64,000 bases of DNA from FEB-25 sp963726315 (GTDB lineage Bacteria; Chloroflexota; Anaerolineae; Anaerolineales; UBA4823): assembly GCA_963726315.1 (NCBI GenBank), contig CAVSBZ010000007.1, forward strand, positions 1 to 64,000, in the 5' to 3' direction. This document shows positions 54,284 to 63,616 of the stretch, in pieces (positions within the stretch are counted from its first letter, which is position 1; the number at the start of each line of letters is the position of its first letter). The notes below the pieces were generated by a model. That model ran no database searches. It was given only the letters and a program-made list of their open reading frames with translations, and was not told where the DNA came from. Position numbers and translations under genes: made by a program.

Positions 54284-55627
54284 ATGCCTGAAAACTTTGA
54301 TACCCAACTCGCTGCCCAGGAAAAACCACTGAAAGCGGCACTGCTAGAGCTTGTACGAATCCCCAGTGTGTGCGAAGAAGGCGGTGGTGGATTCCCATTC
54401 GGTAAAGCTGTTGATCAAGCTTTACGCAAGGCGTTGCAGATTGCCGCTGACCTTGGTTTCAGGACCCAATACGGTGAAGGTGGGTATTATGGCATCGCCG
54501 AAACTGGGGAGGGGGCAGAAATGCTGGGCATCCTTGGGCACCTGGACGTGGTTCCTGCGGGGAAGCTGAAGGACTGGAACCGTGACCCGTTCGATCCAAT
54601 AGAAAAAGATGGGTTGTTGTTCGGTCGCGGAACCCAGGACGATAAAGGTCCTTTACTGGCTTCCCTGTTTGCGGTAAAAGCGCTCATGGATGCCGGTGTA
54701 AGGTTTAATAAGCGCGTGCGCTTTATTTTTGGTGTAGACGAGGAGACCCTTTGGCGCTGCATTAATCGTTACAAGGAGACGGAAGAGACACCTGCATTGG
54801 GTTTTTCTCCCGATGCCAGGTTCCCACTGATCTACGCTGAAAAAGGATTGCTCCAGCTGAACCTCGAGGGGAAAAACCAGACCAGCCTGCGGTTCTCCGG
54901 GGGTTCAGCCTTTAATGCAGTCCCCGATGCGATGTTCTACGATGACGTGATGCATGAGGAAATGGCGAACAAGCTTGATGACCTGGGCTATGCCTACGAA
55001 TGGAAAGAAGATGGTGTAGAAGTCAAAGGGAAGGCTGCCCATGCGATGATCCCGGAAGAAGGGATCAACGCCATCAACCGCTTGTGTATTGCCTTGCATG
55101 CCATTGGGGTCGAGTCTAAGGCGATCAATTTTATTGCTCAGGAGATAGGGGAAGATCCGAACGCTTCCCGCATCTTTGGAGATTGTAGTGATCAGCCCTC
55201 CGGAAAGCTGAAGTTCAATGTGGGCTTGATCAACTTGGGTGAAAAAGAACAGATCTCGATAGATACCCGCATCCCCGTCACGGTTTCCAAGGAAGAAATT
55301 GTAAAGAAGCTCAGTGCTGCCGCAGCCCGCTATGGTTTGGAATATAAGGAATTTGACTGGCTGCCACCGCTTTACCTGCCCAAGGATCATCCGGTCATTG
55401 CCACGTTGATGAAGGTATATCACCAATATTCAGGCGATGAGCATTCCGAACCCATTTCACTGGGTGGCGCCACATACGCCCGTGCATTCAAGAACTGCGT
55501 CGCCTTCGGACCGTTATTTCCGGATGAGGTATTGACCGAGCACGAACCAAATGAGCGCCTGGTGTTGAGCAACTTATTCCTGGCGATGAAGATTTATGCG
55601 CATGCTGTTTATCAGCTGACAAGATAG
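54284..55627 (+). CDS. M20-family dipeptidase, PepV/Sapep type
   Basis: A 447-residue zinc dipeptidase. Metal site: GHLDVVP (His), GRGTQDDKGP (bridging Asp), DEETLW (catalytic Glu and metal Glu region), SPDARFP (Asp) and near the end GGATYARAF. Length and the lid-domain insertion match PepV. It would cleave dipeptides in the cytoplasm and could release arginine for the deiminase pathway. GGAGG lies 7 bases before the ATG. Confidence 0.88.
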   Translation: MPENFDTQLAAQEKPLKAALLELVRIPSVCEEGGGGFPFGKAVDQALRKALQIAADLGFRTQYGEGGYYGIAETGEGAEMLGILGHLDVVPAGKLKDWNRDPFDPIEKDGLLFGRGTQDDKGPLLASLFAVKALMDAGVRFNKRVRFIFGVDEETLWRCINRYKETEETPALGFSPDARFPLIYAEKGLLQLNLEGKNQTSLRFSGGSAFNAVPDAMFYDDVMHEEMANKLDDLGYAYEWKEDGVEVKGKAAHAMIPEEGINAINRLCIALHAIGVESKAINFIAQEIGEDPNASRIFGDCSDQPSGKLKFNVGLINLGEKEQISIDTRIPVTVSKEEIVKKLSAAAARYGLEYKEFDWLPPLYLPKDHPVIATLMKVYHQYSGDEHSEPISLGGATYARAFKNCVAFGPLFPDEVLTEHEPNERLVLSNLFLAMKIYAHAVYQLTR

Positions 55628-55662
55628 GGTTGACCAGGGATATGGATAGGAGATAAATCAAT

Positions 55663-56046
55663 ATGTTCCGTAGAGGTGGTGGGTTCGCCCGACCAGGCAG
55701 TATGATCACTCCCATGGCGGCACCCGTGGCTCAGCCTGCACCTGGAGTACAGCCATCGCAGGGCATAAACCGCTTCATTATGCGCCAGCGTATGGTTGCA
55801 ATGGGGCAAGACTTTGATATTAAAAATGCCTCCGGTCAGCCGGTTTATATAATCAAGGGTAAAGTAAGCGTAATAAAAGAGGCATTGAAGTTCTACGACA
55901 ACCAGGGCAACCTGCTTTATAAGCTGGATGAAAAGGTGCTGCGTATCTGCGAACCGTTTGACATCCTAAAAGCGGATAGCTCGTTGGCAGCCAAGGTGCA
56001 CAACGACATCATCGACCCGCTGCGTGAGAAATTTATCATTTTATAG
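55663..56046 (+). CDS. LURP-one-related protein
   Basis: A 127-residue protein. A Gly/Pro/Ala-rich start (to about 30) is followed by a compact beta domain of the tubby/LURP-one type (MVAMGQDFDIKNASGQPVYI, FYDNQGNLLYKLDEKVL). The family is phospholipid-scramblase/tubby-like in fold and of unknown bacterial function. It is 31 bases before the APC permease gene, in the arginine island. RBS AGGAG. Confidence 0.8.
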   Translation: MFRRGGGFARPGSMITPMAAPVAQPAPGVQPSQGINRFIMRQRMVAMGQDFDIKNASGQPVYIIKGKVSVIKEALKFYDNQGNLLYKLDEKVLRICEPFDILKADSSLAAKVHNDIIDPLREKFIIL

Positions 56047-56076
56047 AAAAATACCTGGAGGTATGGAGTAGATCAT

Positions 56077-57411
56077 ATGGCAGAGTCTGATTTATCTACC
56101 GAAGGTACGACGGAGAAAAAGGGCAGTATTACCCTGATGGGGGCGATCTTCATCGGCATTGGCTCGATGGTTGGTGCCGGTATCTTTGCCCTGTTTGGCG
56201 AGGCTGGTAAGATCGCCTGCGCTGCAGTTTGGGTGTCCTTCCTGATCGCAGGGATTATCGCCTTACTGCAGGGTTATTCCTTTGCCAAGCTCGGGGCCCG
56301 TTTTCCATCTTCAGGTGGGTTGATCGCCTGGATTGTGCGCGGTTATGGCAAGGGTTTATTCACCGGCGGTTTGGTTGTATTGGGCTATTTTTCGGTGCTC
56401 ATAGTGACCGCCATGGTAGCAGTGTCTTTTGGCAATTATTTGACCAGTCTGATATTAGGCGAAGGCGCGCCTCAATTCTGGCCAAAAATCTTTGCTGTGC
56501 TCATTGTTTGCTTGCTCACTTTTGTCAATTCGATTGGTGCAGATACAGTAACCAAGGCACAAACAGTAATTGTCACCATCGTGCTCCTCGTTTTGAGCGG
56601 TTTTGCAATTGCCATGCTGGTGAATTTAAATCCTTCCATGCTGGCACCTGCCGATTATCCTCCGTTGAGTAAAATATTTGCCAGTGTGGCGCTAACCTTC
56701 TTCGCCTACCTGGGCTTTGGGGTGATCTCATTTGTTGGGGGAGATATCGAAAATCCTAAAAAGAATATGCCCAGGGCCATGTACATCTCGCTTGGTTTCA
56801 CGATGGTGCTGTACATTGCATTATCTATCGGTGTATTTGGAACACTGACCGTTCAGCAAGTGATTGAAAATGCTGATACTGCCCTGGCTGTGGCTGCTTA
56901 TCCGATCTTTGGGGAATGGGGTGTCACACTGATTACTCTTGCTGCTGTTTTTGCCACCACCGGCGCGATCAACTCACAGCTTTATGCTTCGATCGGCGCT
57001 ACATATTCTATGGCCAAAGATGGTCAGCTACCTCCGGTTTTTGCATTGAAGCGCCGGCGACGAGCGGGAGGCACGCAGGGTTTGGTGATCTCTTCCTTGC
57101 TCATAATCCTCCTGTCAGTATTTTTCGACGTAACTGCTATCGCTTCGATTGGCAGTGCAGTTTCATTGACTATATTCGCTTTTCTCACCGTCGCTCATTT
57201 ACGCATGGCAAAAGAGACTGGGGCTTCGATAATCGTCCTGGTAATAGCCTTGATTGCTACAGTTGCCGCCATTCTACTGTTCTGCTGGAATACCCTGTTG
57301 ACTGCCCCGCAAACCTTTATCATTTTGATAGCAACGATCATCCTGGCCTGGGTGGTCGAAGCGGTATGGAGATCCATAAGCAAGCGCGAAGTAGTAGTGG
57401 AGAAGGCTTGA
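56077..57411 (+). CDS. APC-family amino acid permease
   Basis: A 444-residue transporter with 12 hydrophobic segments. The first helix has the APC signature GIGSMVGAGIFALFG, and helix 6 is marked by FFAYLGFGVISFVGGDIENP. The 5th-loop sequence KNMPRAMYIS follows. Context suggests uptake of arginine, citrulline/ornithine or a related amino acid, but substrate is not fixed by sequence. RBS GGAGG. Confidence 0.9.
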   Translation: MAESDLSTEGTTEKKGSITLMGAIFIGIGSMVGAGIFALFGEAGKIACAAVWVSFLIAGIIALLQGYSFAKLGARFPSSGGLIAWIVRGYGKGLFTGGLVVLGYFSVLIVTAMVAVSFGNYLTSLILGEGAPQFWPKIFAVLIVCLLTFVNSIGADTVTKAQTVIVTIVLLVLSGFAIAMLVNLNPSMLAPADYPPLSKIFASVALTFFAYLGFGVISFVGGDIENPKKNMPRAMYISLGFTMVLYIALSIGVFGTLTVQQVIENADTALAVAAYPIFGEWGVTLITLAAVFATTGAINSQLYASIGATYSMAKDGQLPPVFALKRRRRAGGTQGLVISSLLIILLSVFFDVTAIASIGSAVSLTIFAFLTVAHLRMAKETGASIIVLVIALIATVAAILLFCWNTLLTAPQTFIILIATIILAWVVEAVWRSISKREVVVEKA

Positions 57412-57518
57412 AGTGCATTTTTGGATGGTTTCGATCGGAGTTCTGCCGAGTACATTAAATAAGTTCGTCCCGGTTTCTGCACTCACCGACCGGCATCTTA
57501 GTCGACAAGGATAAATAT

Positions 57519-59002
57519 ATGGTAACCAATGTTTTATTAATTATCCTGGGGATCTTGATCCTCACCACGGTCTATGTGGTCATCCGCACGATTCTATTCC
57601 AAAGGTCGATGCGTGCGATGGAAAAAATTGAGGGCATAGCGGTCGATGATCAGCAAGTAGCCGAGCACCTGGCGGCATCAATACGCTGTAAAACCGTTCC
57701 CCTGGATGATAAAGGGACCCCGGAACCGGAGGCATTCAGACAGCTCCATAAAATGCTGGAAGAGACCTACCCGTTGGTTCACCAGAAGCTGCGACGTGAG
57801 GTGGTGAATGGTTACAGCCTGCTGTATATCTGGCAGGGCACCCGTGGCGACCTTGAGCCGGTAATGCTCATGGCTCACCAGGATGTGGTCTCGGCTGATC
57901 CAACCGAGTGGACCCACCCTCCGTTTGAAGGAAAGATCGTTGATGATTTTATATGGGGCGCGGTACGTTGGACATTAAGAACCAGCTGATTGGCATTATG
58001 GAAGCCGCAGAGACTTTACTCAAGGCGGGGTTCCGCCCAGAACGCACCATCCTATTTGGTCTGGGGCATGATGAAGAAACCGGCGGAGTGAACGGCTGCA
58101 AGGTTTTAGGGCAGGAATTGAAAAAGCGCAACATTCACCTGGCTGGGATCGTCGATGAAGGAGGCGGGATGATGGCAGGCCTGGCGGCAGGCGTGCGCGG
58201 TAAGATTGCTTTGATTGGGGTGAGTGAGAAGGGCTACCTGACGGTGGAATTCACCGTTCACAGCGCTCCTGGGCATTCATCCACCCCACCCCCTCAAACA
58301 TCCATTGGCATCCTGTCGCGCGCCCTTACCCGATTGGAAGCTCACCCCATGCCCACCCACCTGCGCCGGTTGCGTCCGATGTACGCCGGGATAGGTAAGG
58401 CAGCGCCGATATACATCCAGGTTGCCTTTTCCAATGTCTGGCTGTTTGGGCCTTTATTAAAGCGCTGGCTGGTTCCTAAAGCCGAGATGAATGCCAGTAT
58501 GCGCACCACTACTGCATTGACCATTATTAATGGTGGAGTAGAAGATAATACCATTCCTGCAGAAACAAAAGCAATTGTTAATTTCCGCCTGCTTCCCGGT
58601 GACACAATTGCAGATGTACTGTGGCATGCCAAGAAAGTGATCAATGACGAGCGGGTGAAATTCGCGCCCGTTGAAGGTAAATTTAATGAGGCATTGCCGG
58701 TATCTTCCACCACCGGCGCAGCATATAAAGGTCTCAGTACCGTAATCAGGCAGGTGTTCGATAATCCACCTATCGCCCCGTTTGTGATGCTTGGGGGCAC
58801 CGATTGCCAGCATTTTGTCCCGGTATGCGATAACATCTACCGCTTCACGTCTGTGGTGATGGACGAGAGTTTTATGGGTCTTGAACATGGCATCGACGAA
58901 CGCATTCCGGTTAAGGCGATGGCTGATATGGTTAAATTCTATGCTCAACTGATAAAAGTTTGGGGCACCAAGGAGATGACAAATGAAACTGGAAAGGAGT
59001 AA
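57519..59002 (+). pseudogene. M20 peptidase (PM20D1/carboxypeptidase S-like) with a frameshift
   Basis: Two frames join to a membrane-anchored M20 enzyme of about 494 residues. Frame one (57519-57989) has an N-terminal helix, MAHQDVVSADPTEWTHPPF and the approach to WG. Frame two (from 57953) starts with RGTLDIKNQL, then GHDEETGGVNG, DEGGGM and the metal His near GGTDCQHFVPV. The length is 3n+2, and inserting one base near 57959-57961 restores W-G-R-G-T-L-D, the usual motif. The enzyme would hydrolyse N-acyl amino acids or peptides, including arginine derivatives. Cys/His ligands are otherwise intact, so a single-base sequencing error is as likely as a real lesion. Confidence 0.85.
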
Positions 59003-59005
59003 CTT

Positions 59006-59917
59006 ATGAGAATCGTTGTTGCACTGGGCGGTAACGCTTTGTTAAAACGTGGTGAGCCGATGACTCACGATGTCCAACGTGCCAACATCAGGGTTGCGGC
59101 ACAAGCCTTAGCGCCGGTTGCCGAACAGCATCAGGTAGTGTTGGCACACGGCAATGGCCCACAGGTAGGATTACTGGCACTCCAGGCATCCGCCTATAAA
59201 GAAGTTGAGGCTTATCCATTGGATGTGCTTGGAGCGCAAACCGAGGGAATGATCGGTTATATGATCGAGCAGGAATTGGGTAATCTGCTCCCCTTTGAGG
59301 TACCGTTTGCTACCATTCTGACCATGGTCGAAGTCGATCCGGAGGATCCTGCGTTCAAGAATCCGACCAAGTTCGTTGGTCCGGTGTATGAGAAAGAAGA
59401 AGCAGATATATTAAAAGCTGAAAAAGGCTGGGTCTTTAAACAGGATGGGGCGAAGTGGCGTCGGGTGGTACCTTCTCCGCTGCCCAAGCGGATATTCGAG
59501 ATCCGCCCGATAAAATGGCTATTGGAGCACGGCACGCTGGTCATCTGTGCGGGTGGCGGCGGAATCCCTACCATGTATGAGGCAGGTAAGCAACGCACAT
59601 TGGCTGGCATTGAAGCCGTGATCGACAAAGACCTGGCCAGTGAGCTTCTGGCACGTGAATTGGGAGCCGACTTGTTCGTCATTGCCACCGATGTGGATGG
59701 GGTCTACCTTGATTGGGGCAAGCCGGAACAGCGCATTCTGGGTCGGGTGACGATAAAAGACCTCAAGGAGCATCCATTCCCGGCTGGCTCGATGGGACCG
59801 AAGGTCGATGCTGCCATCCAATTCGTCGAGAAGACTGGCAAACGTGCCGCTATCGGTTCGTTAAAGGATATCGAGCAGATCGTGGCAGGCGAAGCCGGGA
59901 CTAATGTATATCCATAA
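59006..59917 (+). CDS. arcC: carbamate kinase
   Basis: A 303-residue carbamate kinase. Motifs: ALGGNALL at the start, AHGNGPQVGLL, CAGGGGIPT, IDKDLASELLA and GSMGPKVDAA. It makes ATP and carbamate from carbamoyl phosphate and ADP in the last step of the deiminase pathway. It starts 4 bases after the peptidase gene (AAAGGAG site). Confidence 0.96.
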   Translation: MRIVVALGGNALLKRGEPMTHDVQRANIRVAAQALAPVAEQHQVVLAHGNGPQVGLLALQASAYKEVEAYPLDVLGAQTEGMIGYMIEQELGNLLPFEVPFATILTMVEVDPEDPAFKNPTKFVGPVYEKEEADILKAEKGWVFKQDGAKWRRVVPSPLPKRIFEIRPIKWLLEHGTLVICAGGGGIPTMYEAGKQRTLAGIEAVIDKDLASELLARELGADLFVIATDVDGVYLDWGKPEQRILGRVTIKDLKEHPFPAGSMGPKVDAAIQFVEKTGKRAAIGSLKDIEQIVAGEAGTNVYP

Positions 59918-60000
59918 CAGGACACATGCTGATGCGTTTAGCTCAGCAGCAGGTTTGGATTATAAAAAAATAATCAAGTCTTGATCAGAAGGAGAGAACT

Positions 60001-61278
60001 ATGAGTAATGAATTTGGTGTCAATTCTGAAGTTGGCAAGCTCCGCAAGGTGATCGTTCACCGGCCGGATCTCAGCCTGAAGCGCCTGACCCCCACTAACC
60101 ATGACGAATTGCTGTTCGATGACGTCTTGTGGGTTGAACGCGCCCAATGGGAGCATGACCAGTTTGTCAAAGCCATGCGTGACCGTGGTGTTGACGTGTA
60201 TTACCATGTGGATTTGCTTGGTGAAGCACTGGAAGCCTCCGATGAAGCCCGGCGGAATGTGATCGATATGGTAGCTTCCGAATATACCGTTGGATGGTCG
60301 TTGGTGGAAGAAGTACGCGAGTTTTTATCGAAGATGAAACCAGATTTGCTCGCCAAGCACCTCGTTGGTGGCTTGACTATCGGTGAAATGGAAGCCGGTG
60401 GTTTCGACCTGGCTAAATACAGCCAAATCTCCCTCCTGGGCGCCGCAGCGGTGAACGAGCCGGGCTACTTTGTAATCCCTCCGGTACCAAACTCACTTTT
60501 CCAGCGCGATCCCTCCTGCTGGATTTATAACGGTGTGACGGTCAATTCGATGTTCTGGCCAGCCAGGCGGCGAGAAAGCCTCAATATGCTGACCATTTAC
60601 CGCTACCACCCGATGTTCCAGGCAGCGAAGTTCAATTTCTGGTATCCAGAACAGACCGAGGATCACGGCTTCAATATACAGGATTTTGGGCGTGCATCCA
60701 TGGAGGGCGGCGATGTTCAGCCAATTGGCTACGGCACAGTGGCAATTGGGATGAGCGAGCGTACCCAGGGAAGGATGATCGAGCTGGTTGCTAAAAAACT
60801 ATTTGAAAGTGGTGGGGCAGAGCGCGTGATCGCCGCGGTGATGACCAAAGACCGCGCTCACATGCACCTGGATACGGTCTTCACGCTTTTAGACCGTGAT
60901 ATCGCCACTGCCTTCCCCAAGGTGGTTAATAACATTCGGGCGATCAGCTTGCGCCCGGGAAAGAAACCCGGTGACTTCCACGTGACCGAGGAAAAGAGTT
61001 TTGTTGACGCAGTAGCTGATGCGCTGCATATCAAAAAGCTCAATATCGTCGAGACCGGCGGTGATGAATCACAAGCCCAGCGTGAACAGTGGGATGACGC
61101 CAATAATACCGTGGCACTTGAGCCAGGGGTGGTCGTCTCGTACGAGCGCAATACCTTCACCATTTCCAAGATGCGCCAGGCTGGTGTAGAGGTCATCGCC
61201 ATTGCCGGTTTCGAGCTGGGCAAAGGGCGTGGCGGTGGTCACTGCATGACTTGTCCGTTCTTGCGTGATGGAATTTAG
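60001..61278 (+). CDS. arcA: arginine deiminase
   Basis: A 425-residue deiminase. Motifs: FQRDPS (Asp), MEGGDVQPIG (Glu), AHMHLDTVF (His-x-Asp), and GRGGGHCMTCPFLRDG with catalytic Cys415. It hydrolyses arginine to citrulline and ammonia. RBS AAGGAG. It closes the functional set with carbamate kinase and ornithine carbamoyltransferase, in an order unlike the compact arcABC operon of many bacteria. Confidence 0.96.
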   Translation: MSNEFGVNSEVGKLRKVIVHRPDLSLKRLTPTNHDELLFDDVLWVERAQWEHDQFVKAMRDRGVDVYYHVDLLGEALEASDEARRNVIDMVASEYTVGWSLVEEVREFLSKMKPDLLAKHLVGGLTIGEMEAGGFDLAKYSQISLLGAAAVNEPGYFVIPPVPNSLFQRDPSCWIYNGVTVNSMFWPARRRESLNMLTIYRYHPMFQAAKFNFWYPEQTEDHGFNIQDFGRASMEGGDVQPIGYGTVAIGMSERTQGRMIELVAKKLFESGGAERVIAAVMTKDRAHMHLDTVFTLLDRDIATAFPKVVNNIRAISLRPGKKPGDFHVTEEKSFVDAVADALHIKKLNIVETGGDESQAQREQWDDANNTVALEPGVVVSYERNTFTISKMRQAGVEVIAIAGFELGKGRGGGHCMTCPFLRDGI

Positions 61279-61298
61279 CTGATTGAGGAGGAGAATCC

Positions 61299-61778
61299 AT
61301 GAAAAACATTTGGCGTTGGATTATTGGGATTATCGTAGGTCTGGTCATCATCGGGGTCCTGTTTACTCTTCGATCCGACAAACAGGCTTATAACATTGCC
61401 AGGGGAGGCATTGAACAGCGGACGGCTCTCACCCAGGATCGCATCGATGCAGTAACACAGATGGCAATGACTTCAGTCGACGTGGCAGTTAAACTTGCGG
61501 GGTATCTGCCTTCACAGCAGGCGAAAGGTGACCTGATAAAACAGGATATCCAGGCGATCAGCACACGTCTCTCAGAAGCAGCCGACTTGAAAGGCCAGCT
61601 GGCGGTTGACAAACTGGACCAGACCATCGCGCAGTTCGATCAGACACTTCAAGCGGTTGACCAGGCTGCGCAGGAAGCGGATACTCCGGCAGTTAAAGCC
61701 ATCTTCGACCGCATTTACGGCGTCCTGTCGGCGACGGAGGAACAGCTAAAGCAGTTCCTTATCACAGCTGGGCAGTGA
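61299..61778 (+). CDS. small anchored coiled-coil protein, unknown function
   Basis: A 159-residue protein with one N-terminal transmembrane segment (about 8-28) and a Gln/Asp/Ala-rich helical remainder (LSEAADLKGQLAVDKLDQTI). No family recognised. GAGGAGG precedes the ATG; it is 20 bases after arginine deiminase and ends with a hairpin. Confidence 0.65.
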   Translation: MKNIWRWIIGIIVGLVIIGVLFTLRSDKQAYNIARGGIEQRTALTQDRIDAVTQMAMTSVDVAVKLAGYLPSQQAKGDLIKQDIQAISTRLSEAADLKGQLAVDKLDQTIAQFDQTLQAVDQAAQEADTPAVKAIFDRIYGVLSATEEQLKQFLITAGQ

Positions 61779-61795
61779 CCTGGATTTTCATCCTG

Positions 61796-61826
61796 TGGTG
61801 AGGGAGGGCAACCACCTCCTTTACCA
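61796..61826 (+). terminator. hairpin at the end of the arginine island
   Basis: A 12-bp stem (61796-61807 with 61815-61826) with two G-T pairs and a 7-base loop. No T-run follows. Confidence 0.5.
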
Positions 61827-61869
61827 TGGGGTCAGGTTAAATTAGTAATGATGCATTAGGAGTCTGTTG

Positions 61870-62586
61870 ATGCTATTAGCTATTTTATGGGGTGGGCTGG
61901 CAGCTGCTGCCCTGCTGATTGGATTTGCCCTTGCAAATCGTGGACTTTCCAACCGCACCATCGGAATTGTCATGGGTTTTGGCGCCGGGGCATTGCTCAG
62001 TGCCATTGCCTATGAGCTGATACCCGAGTCAGCCCTGGGCGGCTGGAAAATGGGCTTGGCATTCATCATTGGCGCATTCACATTCTTTGGCGCAGATTGG
62101 TGGATCGATCATCGTGGAGGGTCGGATCGCAAGGACATTACCGGTGGACAAGTCGGCTCAGGCTCAGCGATCTTCATCGGCACCCTACTGGATAACATCC
62201 CCGAGTCGATCATCCTGGGAATGAGCCTGGCGCTTGGTGGTTCGATAAACGCCGCCTTCCTTGCAGCTGTATTTATATCGAACCTGCCGGAGGGTGTGGC
62301 GGGTACGGTCAATATGGAAGCTTCAGGTCGATCCAGGCGTAGCATCTTTTGGATGTGGACTATTTTGGTGCTCATCTCTGCCGCTTGTGCAGGTGTAGGT
62401 TACGCCATCATTCACTTTTTACCGGCCGCAGATGGACGAATAGCCCAGGCGTTCGCTGCCGGTGCCATGCTGACCATGCTGGCGGATGCGATGATGCCTG
62501 AAGCCTTCGAGCATGGCGGCAAGCTGGTAGGGATCATGACGGTGATGGGATTTTTGGTCGCAGCCACATTGGCATTTATCCAGTGA
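61870..62586 (+). CDS. ZIP-like metal transporter with variant motifs
   Basis: A 238-residue membrane protein with about 7-8 hydrophobic segments, shaped like ZupT/ZIP family. The helix-4 motif normally HNxPEG appears as DNIPES, and helix 5 has SNLPEGVAG. These are Asp- or Ser-substituted metal ligands, so metal choice may differ or the protein may be a non-canonical member. ATG 61870 with AGGAG 9 bases upstream is preferred to the TTG three bases before. Confidence 0.72.
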   Translation: MLLAILWGGLAAAALLIGFALANRGLSNRTIGIVMGFGAGALLSAIAYELIPESALGGWKMGLAFIIGAFTFFGADWWIDHRGGSDRKDITGGQVGSGSAIFIGTLLDNIPESIILGMSLALGGSINAAFLAAVFISNLPEGVAGTVNMEASGRSRRSIFWMWTILVLISAACAGVGYAIIHFLPAADGRIAQAFAAGAMLTMLADAMMPEAFEHGGKLVGIMTVMGFLVAATLAFIQ

Positions 62587-62693
62587 GGTTTTACTTTTAT
62601 CAGCTGGAATATGTTATCGGTATTTCCAAACCAAAAAAGGTTATTTTGGTACCTATGTGGGCAAAAATAAATTGACAGATAAAGGAGATAGAA

Positions 62694-63599
62694 ATGGCAA
62701 AGGACAAGGGCAAGAAAAAAGGTAAGAAAGGTAAGGATAAAGCGAAATCAGAGCTCGACAACGTACCTACAATTCCGCAAGGAGAAAGTTCTGCTGTAGC
62801 AGCTGAGACGGCTGGAGGATCACCCTCTCCATTGAGCAAGAAAGAATTCGAGAAAGAGATGGAAAAGCTCCAGGTTGAGTTGGTGAAGATGCAGGAGTGG
62901 GTGAAAGCTACCGGGGCCAAGATCTGTGTGATTTTCGAAGGCCGCGATACCGCTGGCAAGGGTGGTGTGATCAAACGCATAACAGAACGCGTCAGCCCGC
63001 GTATCTTCCGTGTGGTGGCACTCTCCTCACCCACGGATAGGGAGAAAACGCAGATGTACTTCCAGCGCTATATGCCTCATTTGCCTGCGGCAGGTGAAGT
63101 GGTGCTGTTCGACCGAAGCTGGTACAACCGGGCAGGGGTCGAGCGGGTGATGGGTTTTGCCACTAAGGAACAGGTAGATAACTTCCTGAAGATGACGCCC
63201 CTGGTCGAAAGAGCCATCATCAACTCTGGCATCCACCTGATCAAGTACTGGCTGGAAGTGGATATGGACGAGCAAGCCAAGCGTTTCCATGAGCGCAATG
63301 AAGATTATCGCAAGATCTGGAAGCTCAGCCCGATGGATGTGCAAGCCCAGGCCCGTTGGTACGATTACTCGCGGGCGCGTGATGCCATGTTTGCTGCGAC
63401 TGATACCCCGGAATGCCCGTGGTACGTCGTCCCCTCCAATGATCAGCGCCGGGCACGCCTGAACTGCATCACGCACTTCCTGAGCTTGATCCCATATGAA
63501 GAGGTGAAACGCGAGCCGATCAAGTTCCCCAAGCGCCAGGCGAAGGGCGACTATGAAGAACCAAACTATCCCTTCCGCATCGTCCCACAGAAATATTAA
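62694..63599 (+). CDS. ppk2: polyphosphate kinase 2
   Basis: A 301-residue PPK2. A Lys/Gly-rich extension (about 1-20) precedes the core: Walker A EGRDTAGKGG, the lid FQRYMPHLP and Walker B LFDRSWYNRAGVER. It transfers phosphate between polyphosphate and nucleotides. RBS AAGGAG. The P-type ATPase gene follows after 17 bases. Confidence 0.93.
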   Translation: MAKDKGKKKGKKGKDKAKSELDNVPTIPQGESSAVAAETAGGSPSPLSKKEFEKEMEKLQVELVKMQEWVKATGAKICVIFEGRDTAGKGGVIKRITERVSPRIFRVVALSSPTDREKTQMYFQRYMPHLPAAGEVVLFDRSWYNRAGVERVMGFATKEQVDNFLKMTPLVERAIINSGIHLIKYWLEVDMDEQAKRFHERNEDYRKIWKLSPMDVQAQARWYDYSRARDAMFAATDTPECPWYVVPSNDQRRARLNCITHFLSLIPYEEVKREPIKFPKRQAKGDYEEPNYPFRIVPQKY

Positions 63600-63616
63600 A
63601 AAGGAGGTAACAGCTA

